A stretch of 64,000 bases of DNA from Paenibacillus sp. FSL R5-0490 (lineage in GTDB: Bacteria > Bacillota > Bacilli > Bacillales > Cytobacillaceae), in assembly GCF_001956215.1 (NCBI RefSeq), contig NZ_MRTQ01000013.1:1-64000 (forward strand), given 5' to 3'. The notes below the pieces were generated by a model. The model made no database searches and was not told the origin of the DNA. It saw only the letters and a program-made list of their open reading frames with translations. The position numbers and the translations under genes were made by a program. Below, piece by piece: positions 1 to 8,845 of this stretch (position 1 is its first letter; every line of letters starts with the position of its first letter).

Positions 1-88
<88 letters not shown>

Positions 89-94
89 AATGAA

Positions 95-120
95 AGAGCA
101 CCTGATGGGTGCTCTTTTTC
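95..120 (+). terminator. Terminator after 5S rRNA
   Basis: Stem AGAGCACC/GGTGCTCT with a 4-5-nt loop, followed by a T-run. It ends the rRNA operon. Confidence 0.9.
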
Positions 121-211
121 GTGTGAAAATATAGGTATCTGAATCAGTTGGACTCTTTTTTTATACGTCACTTCGGCCAGCATATGTCTCTGCAACGAAG
201 AATTGTGCCAA

Positions 212-358
212 ATGTTAGATAAACTCCAAAACTTGCTAGATAAATCAAAAATCCTGTTAGATAAATTCATAAACCTGTTAGATAAAACCCAAAACATACT
301 AGATAAACTCCAAAACCTGTTAGATAAATCTCCGAACTTGCCTGAAATACCAAATTAA
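212..358 (+). repeat. Six tandem 21-bp repeats, readable as a heptad-repeat ORF (48 codons)
   Basis: Six copies of a 21-bp unit with invariant core TAGATAAA fill 214-339 without any change of period. Because 21 is seven codons, the frame beginning ATG at 212 reads as leucine-spaced heptads of the type LDKxxNL, closed by PEIPN and TAA at 356-358. The predicted product would be a short amphipathic coiled coil. No convincing Shine-Dalgarno precedes the ATG, so translation is doubtful; it may be an intergenic DNA repeat whose period happens to keep the frame open. It lies between the rRNA terminator and the 3' end of the leftward lysE-like gene. Confidence 0.6.
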
Positions 359-444
359 CCGCAACACAGTTCAAGGATTTCTATTTTATACAGTCATGAA
401 GCTGTGAATTTTCTTCACCCTGTCCGAATAGATGGAATATGTAT

Positions 445-1068
445 TTAAAACAAAAGTTTATAAGCCTGCAAACCAAAATATATACCAAAGCCAATCAAGG
501 ATATTCCAGATAAAACTGAAATAAAAGCGAGAATCTTTCCAGTTAAAAATCTTCTAAAGCTGCTGGCGACTGCTGCCATAGTTACATCCCAGAGAAGAAG
601 GCCTGTAAAAATCGCTCCACTGTATAAAATAACATGGGCCTTGTCATACTCAGCTGCTGTTTTTGCCAAGATGGAACCATAGATGCCGAGCCAAAACAGT
701 ATGGTTAAAGGATTTGACAATGACATGAGGAAGCCTGACATAAAGGATTTTACTTTAGATTCATTTTTGGTTCTGACGCTGGATATTACTTTGCCGGCGC
801 TAAATATGGTTTCAACACCTGTATATACCAGGACAAAAAATCCAAAGCACCATAAAAAAGCTTTTATAAATGGAATCTCAAGAAAATGTACTACACCCAA
901 ATATACTGCTGCCATATAAACTGCATCTGCTGTTATAGCTCCCAGTCCCACAAGCCATGCGTGGAAAAAACCATTTTTTATCCCTTTATCCAATTGCGCA
1001 GCATTTATTGGACCAATTGGCGCTGCAAGCGAAAGACCCAAGAAAACATAGCCTAAAAATATGCTCAT
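445..1068 (-). CDS. LysE family amino-acid exporter
   Basis: A 207-residue, very hydrophobic protein with about six membrane spans. The N-terminal GLSLAAPIGPINAAQL segment is the family signature found in LysE/RhtB exporters, and SLSNPLTILFWLGI is the second conserved block. Length is normal for the family. The role is export of a basic or neutral amino acid or analogue across the cell membrane; the substrate cannot be told. It is monocistronic and leftward, with no clear terminator beyond its stop. Confidence 0.85.
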   Translation of the reverse strand: MSIFLGYVFLGLSLAAPIGPINAAQLDKGIKNGFFHAWLVGLGAITADAVYMAAVYLGVVHFLEIPFIKAFLWCFGFFVLVYTGVETIFSAGKVISSVRTKNESKVKSFMSGFLMSLSNPLTILFWLGIYGSILAKTAAEYDKAHVILYSGAIFTGLLLWDVTMAAVASSFRRFLTGKILAFISVLSGISLIGFGIYFGLQAYKLLF

Positions 1069-1273
1069 AAGTGTACAACCCCTAACGCCAAAACCTGTTT
1101 GTACAAAGTGTATTCAGAGTATTGGAAGGATAGGACAACTATTTTATCCTTAGCAAGCAGCAGTTTTTGCAATCAGAATATATTGCCCAATAAACAGCTT
1201 TACTGACAAAGCAAGCATAAATTTCGCAACCATGCAAAAAATAAACTGAAAAAAGCAGAGGAGAGTGTTTTTA

Positions 1274-1453
1274 ATGGACGCAAAACGAGTGAAGCAAATT
1301 CTTTCATCATCAGCAGATATCGAAGTAAGATACAATGGTGCTTCCGTGTGGATCGATAAGCTAAATGAAGATGGGAGAACAGCAACAGTACATTTACGCG
1401 GCCCGCTTGAAGAAAGGTCCGAGGTGGAAATTGGAGAACTGACTGAATTGTAA
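1274..1453 (+). CDS. sspH: Small acid-soluble spore protein, H type
   Basis: A 59-residue protein starting MDAKRVKQILSSSADIEV, with a GTATVHL-like core and an EVEIGEL tail, the pattern and length of SspH. H-type SASPs are minor forespore proteins packed with the DNA in the spore core. The ATG at 1274 is chosen over an in-frame GTG at 1265 because AGAGGAGAG lies at the correct distance from the ATG and overlaps the GTG. The gene is monocistronic with its own terminator. A forespore sigma-G promoter would be expected but I could not place one confidently. Confidence 0.9.
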   Translation: MDAKRVKQILSSSADIEVRYNGASVWIDKLNEDGRTATVHLRGPLEERSEVEIGELTEL

Positions 1454-1462
1454 TATGACAAT

Positions 1463-1487
1463 AAGCCGCCTCCACTGGCGGCTTTTC
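1463..1487 (+). terminator. Terminator after sspH
   Basis: Perfect 8-bp stem AAGCCGCC/GGCGGCTT with a 6-nt loop and a short T-run. Confidence 0.85.
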
Positions 1488-1489
1488 GT

Positions 1490-1639
1490 CTATATATCTC
1501 CATTGGAATCAGTTTCTGCCCGTTCATTTAAGTACTTATTCTCAGCAGAAGCAAAGTTTACTGACTGCAGGCTAATTTCTTTGTCAATTCCATAAAGATC
1601 TTTGCCATTGTCTTCTAAATTTTCATGCCTTCTATTCAC
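1490..1639 (-). CDS. Small hydrophilic protein of unknown function (49 aa)
   Basis: A GTG start at 1639 is preceded by AAAGGAGG at 8-nt spacing, a very strong ribosome binding site. The frame runs 49 codons to TAG, beginning MNRRHENLEDNGKDLYG. The product is charged and Asn/Glu-rich with no membrane segment or recognisable motif. Composition and the neighbouring sspH would suit a minor spore protein, but this is only a guess. It converges on the sspH terminator. Confidence 0.6.
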   Translation of the reverse strand: MNRRHENLEDNGKDLYGIDKEISLQSVNFASAENKYLNERAETDSNGDI

Positions 1640-1756
1640 ATCATCTGCCTCCTTTCTAAAGTGTTTCCGTTAGTATAAACAGAGATTTTCAATAACATGA
1701 AAGGGAAATTATACTTAAACATCCGGAATTTATACCATTTTGAACTCAGAACTTTA

Positions 1757-1775
1757 CATAGGGTACCGGGGTATA
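1757..1775 (+). promoter_or_regulatory. CsoR-type operator before csoR
   Basis: The palindrome ATAGGGTACCGGGGTAT matches the G/C-tract inverted repeat bound by copper-sensing CsoR in Bacillus. It lies about 30 bp upstream of the chosen csoR start. Confidence 0.75.
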
Positions 1776-1804
1776 ATATAATGAAAACAAAGGGGGCTGA
1801 TCAA

Positions 1805-2146
1805 ATGGCTTTTGATTTGGAAAATGAGGATTTATCTGCTGACAGCTGCTGTTCGATTGATTCGGAGCGAAAAAGTCATCACTCGGAAAAAGTGAAAAAG
1901 AATTTGACGACCCGATTAAATCGAATTGAAGGTCAAATACGCGGAATAAAAGGACTTATTGACAGAGACGTTTATTGTGACGATATAATAACACAAATTT
2001 CTGCAACTCAGTCCGCTTTGAATAGCGTAGCCAAGCTATTGCTTGAAGGCCATTTGAAAAGCTGTGTGGTTGAAAGAATCCACGAAGGCGATGAAGAAGT
2101 GCTTGATGAATTTTTAATCACAGTCCAGAAGTTAATGAAAAAATAA
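1805..2146 (+). CDS. csoR: Copper-sensing repressor CsoR
   Basis: A 113-residue DUF156/CsoR protein. The core begins LTTRLNRIEGQIRGIKG, and the Cu(I) ligands appear as Cys in DVYCDD and the His-x3-Cys pair in GHLKSC. In this family Cu(I) binding releases the repressor from its operator. The ATG at 1805 has AAAGGGGG upstream; the frame stays open 36 codons further, but that stretch crosses the operator and promoter and is not expected to be translated. The N-terminal tail is longer than usual and holds a Cys-Cys and a His-His pair, which could add metal ligands. It is co-transcribed with copZ 17 nt downstream. Confidence 0.92.
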   Translation: MAFDLENEDLSADSCCSIDSERKSHHSEKVKKNLTTRLNRIEGQIRGIKGLIDRDVYCDDIITQISATQSALNSVAKLLLEGHLKSCVVERIHEGDEEVLDEFLITVQKLMKK

Positions 2147-2163
2147 CGGGAGGCTACATTATT

Positions 2164-2370
2164 ATGGAAAACGTAACTTTGAAAGTAAGCGGAATGTCAT
2201 GCGGACATTGTGTAAAAGCCGTAGAAGGCAGTGTCGGCAAATTAAATGGCGTGGATAAGGTAGCAGTGGACCTTGATAATGGCCAGGTGCAGGTTCAATT
2301 TGATTCATCTGCAGTTTCACTTGAACAAATTAAAGAAACAATTGACGATCAAGGCTATGATGTAGAGTAA
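2164..2370 (+). CDS. copZ: Copper chaperone CopZ
   Basis: A 68-residue single heavy-metal-associated domain with the Cu(I) site GMSCGHC near the N-terminus and a DDQGYDVE end, typical of Bacillus CopZ. It carries Cu(I) in the cytoplasm and hands it to CopA. It lies directly behind csoR in one transcript and is closed by a terminator, so copA is read from its own promoter. Confidence 0.95.
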   Translation: MENVTLKVSGMSCGHCVKAVEGSVGKLNGVDKVAVDLDNGQVQVQFDSSAVSLEQIKETIDDQGYDVE

Positions 2371-2382
2371 TCTAACCCGGAA

Positions 2383-2417
2383 GGAACGTGTGAATAAAAT
2401 GCACGTTCTCTTTTTTT
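2383..2417 (+). terminator. Terminator after copZ
   Basis: Stem GAACGTG/CACGTTC followed by a T-rich run. It separates csoR-copZ from copA. Confidence 0.85.
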
Positions 2418-2449
2418 ACAAATTAAGAAATTTGTCTAATTTTATTTGA

Positions 2450-2478
2450 TTGACATATAGGGTAGTGGGGTATAGTAT
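2450..2478 (+). promoter_or_regulatory. copA promoter overlapped by a CsoR box
   Basis: A perfect -35 TTGACA at 2450 and a -10 TATAGT/TAGTAT at 2471-2478 flank the palindrome TATAGGGTAGTGGGGTATA. Repressor bound there would occupy the spacer and block RNA polymerase. The box closely resembles the one before csoR, so both units should be derepressed together by copper. Confidence 0.8.
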
Positions 2479-2518
2479 ATAAGTGTAAGGTACTTCGTTT
2501 GATAAAGGAGTGGGAGTT

Positions 2519-4954
2519 ATGGGTGATGCAGCCCTGAAGGAGGTTCACCTTCCGATATCGGGAATGACATGCGCGGCCTGTTCATCTCGAATTGAGAAGG
2601 GGCTGAATAAGCTGGATGGTGTCCAGGAAGCTAGTGTCAATCTTGCATTGGAAAAAGCAGCGATAAAATATAATCCGGAAGTAACTTCTGTTGAAGCTTT
2701 TGAGAAAAAAATTGAGGATCTCGGTTATGCAGTAGTATCGGAAAAAGCAGAGTTCGAATTGCTGGGGATGACATGCGCGGCCTGCTCCGGAAGAATTGAA
2801 AAGGGACTTACTAAACTTCCTGGGGTAAAACATGCTGTAGTCAATTTGGCTCTTGAAACGGGCACTGTTGAATATAATCCCGAGCAAGTCTCCGTCCAGG
2901 ATATGATAAAGAAAATAGAGAATTTAGGGTATCAGGCAAAAGTAAAAACGGATAAAGACCAAGAGATAGAAGGTTATAGGGAAAAGGAAATCGAGAAGCA
3001 AAAAGGCAAATTTATCTTCTCATTAATTCTTTCCATCCCTTTGTTCTGGTCCATGGTGGGACATTTCGAGTTTACATCCTTTATTTACGTTCCTGATATG
3101 TTTATGAATCCCTGGGTGCAGCTGGCGCTTGCAGCTCCCGTGCAATTTTTCATAGGAAAACAATTTTATGTTGGGGCGTATAAGGCATTAAAAAATAAAA
3201 GCGCCAATATGGATTTTCTGGTTGCACTGGGTACTTCGGCAGCGTTTTTCTACAGCTTATACCAATCTTTATTATCACTTGGCAGCAACGGGCATATGGT
3301 GGAGCTCTATTATGAAACAAGTGCCATTCTTATAACATTAATCATTTTAGGCAAACTGTTTGAAGCGAGGGCAAAGGGGCGTTCTTCTGAAGCAATCAAA
3401 AAGCTTATGGGCCTTCAGGCAAAAACAGCAACTGTCTTGAGGGAAGGGGAAGAAATTGAAATTCCCCTTGAAGAAGTTATTACTGGAGATATCATATTTG
3501 TAAAACCGGGTGAAAAAATTCCGGTCGATGGTGAAATTATCGAGGGACAGTCAGCATTGGATGAATCCATGCTGACGGGGGAAAGCGTACCTGTTGATAA
3601 AACAGCAGGCGACACAGTCATCGGCTCCACCATTAATAAAAATGGCTTCCTGAAAATTAAAGCCACTAAAGTTGGCAAAGATACAGCACTGTCACAGATT
3701 ATTAAAGTAGTTGAAGAAGCGCAAGGCTCCAAAGCGCCCATACAGCGAATGGCAGACAAAATCTCCGGGATATTCGTTCCGATTGTTGTGAGCATAGCAG
3801 TGGTTACATTCCTGGTATGGTATATATGGGTAAGTCCCGGTAATTTTGCAGAAGCACTAGAAAAGTTGATTGCCGTCCTGGTGATTGCATGTCCATGTGC
3901 CCTGGGTCTGGCTACGCCAACTTCTATAATGGCTGGTTCAGGCCGGGCAGCGGAATATGGGGTTCTTTTTAAAGGCGGGGAGCACCTGGAGCTTACACAT
4001 GAAATCACTACAGTCGTTCTTGATAAAACCGGAACCGTAACACATGGCAAACCGGTTTTAACGGATGTGATTACGGAAGGTAATGTTGAAGAAAGGGCAT
4101 TTCTCCAGCTTGTAGGATCTGCTGAGAAACAGTCTGAGCATCCATTGGCCGAAGCAATTGTAAAAGGGATAAAGGATAAAGGAATCAATCTTTTTAATCC
4201 ACAGGAATTTGAAGCTATTCCCGGCTTTGGGATTAAAGCAAAAGTGGAAGGCAAAAACCTTCTAATCGGTACAAGAAGATTAATGGAAACATACGATATA
4301 AATGTCCATTCAGCCAAGCAGGAAATGGAGATACTTGAGGAAAATGGAAAAACGGCAATGCTAGTTGCAGTCGATGGCAAATATGCAGGTATCGTTGCAG
4401 TGGCTGATACAATAAAAGAAACATCCAGAAATGCAATCAATCGCTTAAAGCAATTGGGGATTGAAGTCATTATGATAACGGGAGATAACAAACGTACGGC
4501 TCAGGCAATAGCTGAGGAAGTGGGGATAGACTCTGCAATTGCAGAGGTTCTGCCTGAAGGCAAGGCAGAAGAAGTAAAAAAACTTCAAAACCAGGGAAAA
4601 AAAGTCGCCATGGTCGGCGATGGGATAAATGATGCCCCTGCACTTGCTGTTGCTGATATAGGAATGGCGATTGGAACCGGTACAGATGTTGCGATGGAAG
4701 CAGCAGATATTACTCTAATGAGAGGGGATTTAAATAGTATCGCAGACGCCATTCTAATGAGTAAAAAAACCATAAGGAATATCAAACAAAATCTTTTCTG
4801 GGCATTTGCATACAATACACTTGGCATCCCAGTAGCTGCCTTAGGGTTCCTTGCTCCCTGGCTTGCCGGCGCAGCAATGGCTTTCAGCTCCGTATCTGTC
4901 GTTTTAAACGCACTTAGATTACAAAGAGTAAAAGTAAGTGAAAAAAACGTTTAA
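2519..4954 (+). CDS. copA: Copper-exporting P1B-type ATPase CopA
   Basis: An 811-residue Cu(I)-translocating ATPase. Two N-terminal metal-binding domains carry GMTCAAC at about residues 15-21 and 83-89. Eight membrane helices follow, including the transport site Cys458-Pro-Cys460. The phosphorylated Asp is Asp502 in DKTGT, and the P1B hallmark SEHPLAEAI and hinge GDGINDAPA are all intact. Length is that of Bacillus CopA. The ATG at 2519 is preferred over GTG at 2510 because AAAGGAG overlaps the latter. It exports Cu(I) delivered by CopZ. Confidence 0.97.
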   Translation: MGDAALKEVHLPISGMTCAACSSRIEKGLNKLDGVQEASVNLALEKAAIKYNPEVTSVEAFEKKIEDLGYAVVSEKAEFELLGMTCAACSGRIEKGLTKLPGVKHAVVNLALETGTVEYNPEQVSVQDMIKKIENLGYQAKVKTDKDQEIEGYREKEIEKQKGKFIFSLILSIPLFWSMVGHFEFTSFIYVPDMFMNPWVQLALAAPVQFFIGKQFYVGAYKALKNKSANMDFLVALGTSAAFFYSLYQSLLSLGSNGHMVELYYETSAILITLIILGKLFEARAKGRSSEAIKKLMGLQAKTATVLREGEEIEIPLEEVITGDIIFVKPGEKIPVDGEIIEGQSALDESMLTGESVPVDKTAGDTVIGSTINKNGFLKIKATKVGKDTALSQIIKVVEEAQGSKAPIQRMADKISGIFVPIVVSIAVVTFLVWYIWVSPGNFAEALEKLIAVLVIACPCALGLATPTSIMAGSGRAAEYGVLFKGGEHLELTHEITTVVLDKTGTVTHGKPVLTDVITEGNVEERAFLQLVGSAEKQSEHPLAEAIVKGIKDKGINLFNPQEFEAIPGFGIKAKVEGKNLLIGTRRLMETYDINVHSAKQEMEILEENGKTAMLVAVDGKYAGIVAVADTIKETSRNAINRLKQLGIEVIMITGDNKRTAQAIAEEVGIDSAIAEVLPEGKAEEVKKLQNQGKKVAMVGDGINDAPALAVADIGMAIGTGTDVAMEAADITLMRGDLNSIADAILMSKKTIRNIKQNLFWAFAYNTLGIPVAALGFLAPWLAGAAMAFSSVSVVLNALRLQRVKVSEKNV

Positions 4955-4973
4955 TTGAAAGGGGCAAATTTAA

Positions 4974-5102
4974 ATGAAGAAATGGGCAGGTGCAGCGATT
5001 GCTTATCTGGTGCTTGTAATGGCTGGTTATGCGGCATATGATTCTTTCTGGGCTAAGCCAGAGCCGATACCTCATGATATTGAAATCGAAAATCATGAAT
5101 AA
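4974..5102 (+). CDS. Small single-span membrane protein behind copA (42 aa)
   Basis: GAAAGGGGC precedes an ATG at 4974 opening a 42-codon frame. The product starts MKKWAGAAIAYLVLVMAGYA, a single transmembrane helix, followed by a short acidic tail rich in Pro, Glu and His (PEPIPHDIEIENHE). It begins 19 nt after copA and is clearly in its transcript. The His/Glu tail could touch metal ions or CopA, but no function is known to me. Confidence 0.7.
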   Translation: MKKWAGAAIAYLVLVMAGYAAYDSFWAKPEPIPHDIEIENHE

Positions 5103-5201
5103 CAAATGACCGGGCAGATTAATAATTGTAATTTATTTCTCGATATGATAGAATTCTCTACAATATATAGTATGGATGTTCTAAAGTGAAAACTACATAT
5201 A

Positions 5202-5385
5202 GATCGTGATTGGTGTCCTATATGGACTTAATAGGGAATTCGGTGAAAAACCGAAGCTGTCCCCGCAACTGTAAGTGCAGACGAAAAAAGCATGCCACTG
5301 TACAAAACGCTTCATGGCGCTAGTATGGGAAGGGCTTTTAGTAGAGTGAAGCACAAGCCAGGAGACCTGCCAGGGCGATCGAAAG
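5202..5385 (+). promoter_or_regulatory. Cobalamin (B12) riboswitch
   Basis: The leader holds the conserved cobalamin aptamer parts in order: GGTGTCC, AATAGGGAA, GGTGAAAAACCGAAGC, TGTCCCCGCAACTGTAA, and the B12 box AAGCCAGGAGACCTGCC at 5355-5371. Adenosylcobalamin binding is expected to switch off downstream expression through the terminator at 5470-5502. Confidence 0.93.
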
Positions 5386-5469
5386 TTTCTTATCTTCGGG
5401 GATTGAGATGATGAAACGATCGCGTAATGGCCGTCTGTTCATCTGCTTCCTGCTATTATACTATCGTTT

Positions 5470-5502
5470 GATCCGCTCATTTTCCGGGCGGATTTTTATT
5501 TT
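5470..5502 (+). terminator. Riboswitch expression-platform terminator
   Basis: Stem ATCCGC/GCGGAT followed by TTTTTATTTT, between the aptamer and the nrdA ribosome binding site. It is the likely OFF state when B12 is bound. Confidence 0.8.
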
Positions 5503-5521
5503 GCCTTTAGGAGGAAGTAAG

Positions 5522-7744
5522 ATGGTCCAAACCATACAGCCGATAAAAATTTTAGAAGAACTTAAGACAGAATTTCCACAGCTCGACATTGGGCAGCTAT
5601 TAAAAAGGAAAGAAGAAATGAGTCAGCTGGGAGCGGAGGTCATGTATGACCAGCTTATACTGGATTGTTTATCATTTATCAGCATTGAAGAGCCAGATTG
5701 GACGTATGCCGCTTCACGTCTGCTTCTTAAAAAGCTCTATAATGAGTCCGGAAAAAACAGAGAATGCGGGCCGGATGATTGTTACACACATTTTTATACG
5801 CTAATTGAACGTCTGACCGCTTTGGGAATTTATGAACAAGATTTATTAGATGTGTATTCAGAGGAGGAGATAAATGAGCTGTCCTATTTTATTAGGAAAG
5901 AAAATGACCGTTTATTTACATACCTGGGGCTGAAAATGCTGGCAGATCGGTATCTTGCCAGGGACAAACAGAAAAACCTCTATGAGCTTCCACAGGAGCG
6001 GTTCATGATCATCAGCATGGTGCTGATGAAAAAGGAGCCGAAGGAAAAGCGTCTTGAGCTTGTTAAAGAAGCATACTGGGCAATGAGCGGGTTGTATATG
6101 ACTGTTGCCACTCCAACACTCGCTAATGCAGGGAAGAACTGGGGACAGCTTTCAAGCTGTTTCATTGAGACCGTTGATGACAGTCTTGATTCCATTTATG
6201 ACAGTAATACCGATATTGCATCACTGTCTAAAAATGGCGGAGGAATCGGAGTATATTTGGGGAAAATCCGCAGCAGAGGCAGTGATATTAAAGGATTTAA
6301 GGGGGCATCTTCAGGGGTGATTCCCTGGATGAAGCAGCTGAATAACACAGCGGTCAGTGTCGACCAGCTTGGACAAAGGCAGGGTGCTATAAGCGTCTAT
6401 CTGGATGTCTGGCATAAAGATATCTTCCCGTTTCTTGATGCAAAGCTTAATAATGGAGATGAAAGGCAGCGAACACATGATTTATTCACAGGTGTCTGCA
6501 TTCCTGATTTGTTTATGGAAAAAGTGGAAAGCCGAGGGTATTGGTATTTATTTGATCCCCATGAAGTCCGTACAATCATGGGCTTTTCCCTGGAGGATTT
6601 TTATGATGAAGGAGAAGGCGAAGGGTCATTCCGCCAGAAATATAAAGAATGCATAGATAACCCGAATCTATCAAGGGAAAAAGTTCCTGCTATCGAGATC
6701 ATGAAATCCATCATGAGAAGTCAGCTTGAAACCGGGACACCATTCATGTTCTACCGGGATGAGGTTAATCGGAAAAATGCCAATTCTCACAGCGGGATGA
6801 TTTATTGTACCAACCTTTGCACTGAGATCGTACAAAACCAAAGTGTTACTAAGAGGGTTGAAGAATATACAAGAGATGGGAGAATTATTATCGAAAAACA
6901 GCCGGGAGACTTCGTTGTCTGCAATCTTTCATCCATCAATCTTGCTCGGGCCTTAAGTGAAGGAGTCCTTGAAAGGCTTGTGCCCATTCAGGTGCGAATG
7001 CTTGATAATGTTATTGATATAAATAGTATTCCGGTTCCTCAGGGGCAGATCACAAATCAAAAATACCGTGCGATTGGACTGGGGACTTTTGGGTGGCACC
7101 ACCTTCTTGCACTGAAAAAAATCACATGGGAAAGCGAAGAAGCTGCAGAATTCGCTGACATTCTATATGAACAAATTGCTTTTTTAGCGATAAAAAGTTC
7201 TATGAATCTGGCAAAAGAAAAAGGAAGCTATTCAGCCTTTAAAGGTTCTGAGTGGGAAACGGGTGCGTATTTTGAAAAACGGGGATATCTGGAGACAAAG
7301 ACAGAAATGGACTGGACAGGATTGAGCAGGGAGGTAAAGGAATTCGGCGTCCGAAACGCCTATCTGATGGCGGTTGCCCCTAATGCATCTACTGCATTAA
7401 TTGCAGGAAGCACACCGAGTATTGATCCTATATTTAACAAGCAGTATTCCGAAGAGAAAAAGGATTATCGAATCCCTGTTACGGCTCCTGAAATTAACAG
7501 TGAGACCATTTGGTACTACAAATCTGCCTATCATATTAACCAGGAGTGGAGCATCAGGCAGAATGCAAACAGACAAAAGCATATAGATCAGGCTATTTCA
7601 TTTAATTTCTATATACCTAACCATATTAAAGCTATCGATCTTTTAAACCTGCATCTTTCAGCATGGAAGAATAAATTAAAAACAACTTACTATATCCGTT
7701 CAACTTCATCAGAGGTTGAAGACTGCGAATCTTGCTCAAGCTAA
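5522..7744 (+). CDS. nrdA: Class I ribonucleoside-diphosphate reductase, alpha subunit
   Basis: A 740-residue large subunit that reduces ribonucleoside diphosphates to deoxy forms. Recognisable are the first redox Cys in QLSSCFIE, the thiyl-radical Cys in TNLCTEI, the second redox Cys in VVCNLSSINL, the Tyr-Tyr radical relay in KTTYYIRS, and the C-terminal CESC pair that takes electrons from thioredoxin. No complete ATP-cone is seen at the N-terminus. The ATG at 5522 follows TAGGAGGAAG; the open frame reaching back to 5408 runs through the riboswitch terminator and is not coding. nrdB follows 12 nt downstream. No nrdI or nrdH is present, which favours an Ia-like enzyme. Confidence 0.93.
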   Translation: MVQTIQPIKILEELKTEFPQLDIGQLLKRKEEMSQLGAEVMYDQLILDCLSFISIEEPDWTYAASRLLLKKLYNESGKNRECGPDDCYTHFYTLIERLTALGIYEQDLLDVYSEEEINELSYFIRKENDRLFTYLGLKMLADRYLARDKQKNLYELPQERFMIISMVLMKKEPKEKRLELVKEAYWAMSGLYMTVATPTLANAGKNWGQLSSCFIETVDDSLDSIYDSNTDIASLSKNGGGIGVYLGKIRSRGSDIKGFKGASSGVIPWMKQLNNTAVSVDQLGQRQGAISVYLDVWHKDIFPFLDAKLNNGDERQRTHDLFTGVCIPDLFMEKVESRGYWYLFDPHEVRTIMGFSLEDFYDEGEGEGSFRQKYKECIDNPNLSREKVPAIEIMKSIMRSQLETGTPFMFYRDEVNRKNANSHSGMIYCTNLCTEIVQNQSVTKRVEEYTRDGRIIIEKQPGDFVVCNLSSINLARALSEGVLERLVPIQVRMLDNVIDINSIPVPQGQITNQKYRAIGLGTFGWHHLLALKKITWESEEAAEFADILYEQIAFLAIKSSMNLAKEKGSYSAFKGSEWETGAYFEKRGYLETKTEMDWTGLSREVKEFGVRNAYLMAVAPNASTALIAGSTPSIDPIFNKQYSEEKKDYRIPVTAPEINSETIWYYKSAYHINQEWSIRQNANRQKHIDQAISFNFYIPNHIKAIDLLNLHLSAWKNKLKTTYYIRSTSSEVEDCESCSS

Positions 7745-7756
7745 AGGAGGCCCCTT

Positions 7757-8794
7757 ATGAATACTCTAAAAAAACGCCCAATTATTAATCAATCGGCGCC
7801 TAATAAATCAACTTCAATCATCAACGGCGAATGCTCCAATATCCTTAATTGGGATGATGTCCGCTTCTCATGGGCCTATCCCAAGTATAAAAAAATGCTC
7901 GCTAACTTTTGGACGCCATTTGAGATAAACATGTCACAGGACATTAAGCAATTTCCGCACTTAACGAAAAGTGAACAAGATGCCTTTTTGAAGATTATTG
8001 GGCTGCTTGCATTGCTGGACAGCATCCAGACGGATTATGCCGGAAAAGTTGCTGATTATATTACCGACTCAAGCCTATCAGCACTCATGATCATACTTGC
8101 ACAGCAGGAGGTGATTCATAATCACTCCTATTCCTATGTTCTATCAAGCCTTGTTCCCAAACAAAAGCAGGATGAGGTTTTTGAATTCTGGCGGACAGAA
8201 CCTATATTAGCTGAAAGAAATGAATTTGTTGTGAACGGATATAAAGATTTTGCAGAGAATCCAAGTGCGGAGAGTCTGCTGAAATCGATTGTGTTTGATG
8301 TCGTTTTGGAGGGGCTATTCTTTTATTCAGGTTTTGCATTTTTTTATCACCTGGCAAGGAATCAGAAGATGGTAGCCACCTCAACGATGATTAATTACAT
8401 CAACCGGGATGAACAAATCCATGTAGATTTGTTTGTTAAAATTTTCAAAGAAATCCTTAAGGAAAATCCGGAGCTTAATACTAATGAATTAAGTGAATTC
8501 GTCCGGGAGACTTTTAAAAGTGCAGCTGAGCTGGAAATTGAATGGGCCCGCGATGTGATCGGCAGCAAAACAGAAGGCATATTGCTGTCTGATGTTGAAG
8601 CCTATATCAAATTTTATGCCAACGTCCGCTGCAATCAGCTGGGATATGAACGGCCGTTTGAGGGCTTTCGAACCAATCCTCTCCGCTGGATAGTAGCGTA
8701 TGAGGAGGTTGACCAAGGGAAGTCTGATTTCTTTGAACAAAAATCGCGGCAATATACAAAAGTTCAAATAGATAATGGGTTTGACGAATTATAG
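7757..8794 (+). CDS. nrdB: Class I ribonucleoside-diphosphate reductase, beta subunit
   Basis: A 345-residue R2 protein carrying the di-iron site and radical. The ligand motifs are LLDSIQTD, QQEVIHNHSY, VVLEGLF and RDEQIH. The residue four after the first ligand His is Tyr, as in the classical stable-tyrosyl-radical enzymes. AAAGGAGG lies before the ATG. It shares the riboswitch-controlled transcript with nrdA. B12 control implies that a B12-dependent class II reductase is encoded elsewhere (inference). Confidence 0.95.
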   Translation: MNTLKKRPIINQSAPNKSTSIINGECSNILNWDDVRFSWAYPKYKKMLANFWTPFEINMSQDIKQFPHLTKSEQDAFLKIIGLLALLDSIQTDYAGKVADYITDSSLSALMIILAQQEVIHNHSYSYVLSSLVPKQKQDEVFEFWRTEPILAERNEFVVNGYKDFAENPSAESLLKSIVFDVVLEGLFFYSGFAFFYHLARNQKMVATSTMINYINRDEQIHVDLFVKIFKEILKENPELNTNELSEFVRETFKSAAELEIEWARDVIGSKTEGILLSDVEAYIKFYANVRCNQLGYERPFEGFRTNPLRWIVAYEEVDQGKSDFFEQKSRQYTKVQIDNGFDEL

Positions 8795-8812
8795 AAAAGA
8801 TATATATTAAAA

Positions 8813-8844
8813 AAAGATTCTGCTGTGGCGCAGAATCTTTTTTT
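8813..8844. terminator. Bidirectional terminator between nrdB and bioB
   Basis: Stem AAAGATTCTGC/GCAGAATCTTT with T-runs on both strands, serving the convergent nrdAB and bioYB operons. Confidence 0.9.
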
Positions 8845-8845
8845 A

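Noticed and set aside
214..339. CRISPR array
   Set aside because: The units are contiguous 21-bp direct repeats with no unique spacers and no cas genes nearby.
1200..1475. Minus-strand frames opposite sspH
   Set aside because: They are complements of sspH and its leader, with no ribosome binding site.
1697..1804. A 36-codon extension of CsoR
   Set aside because: It runs across the CsoR operator and promoter region; the added residues match nothing in the family.
3415..4491. A 358-codon open frame on the minus strand
   Set aside because: It lies wholly antisense to copA, has no ribosome binding site, and its Ser/Thr/Pro-rich translation is what the complement of copA codons gives.
5408..5521. 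An upstream start that would lengthen NrdA by 38 residues
   Set aside because: This stretch includes the riboswitch expression platform and terminator; ATG 5522 has a proper ribosome binding site and NrdA begins normally there.
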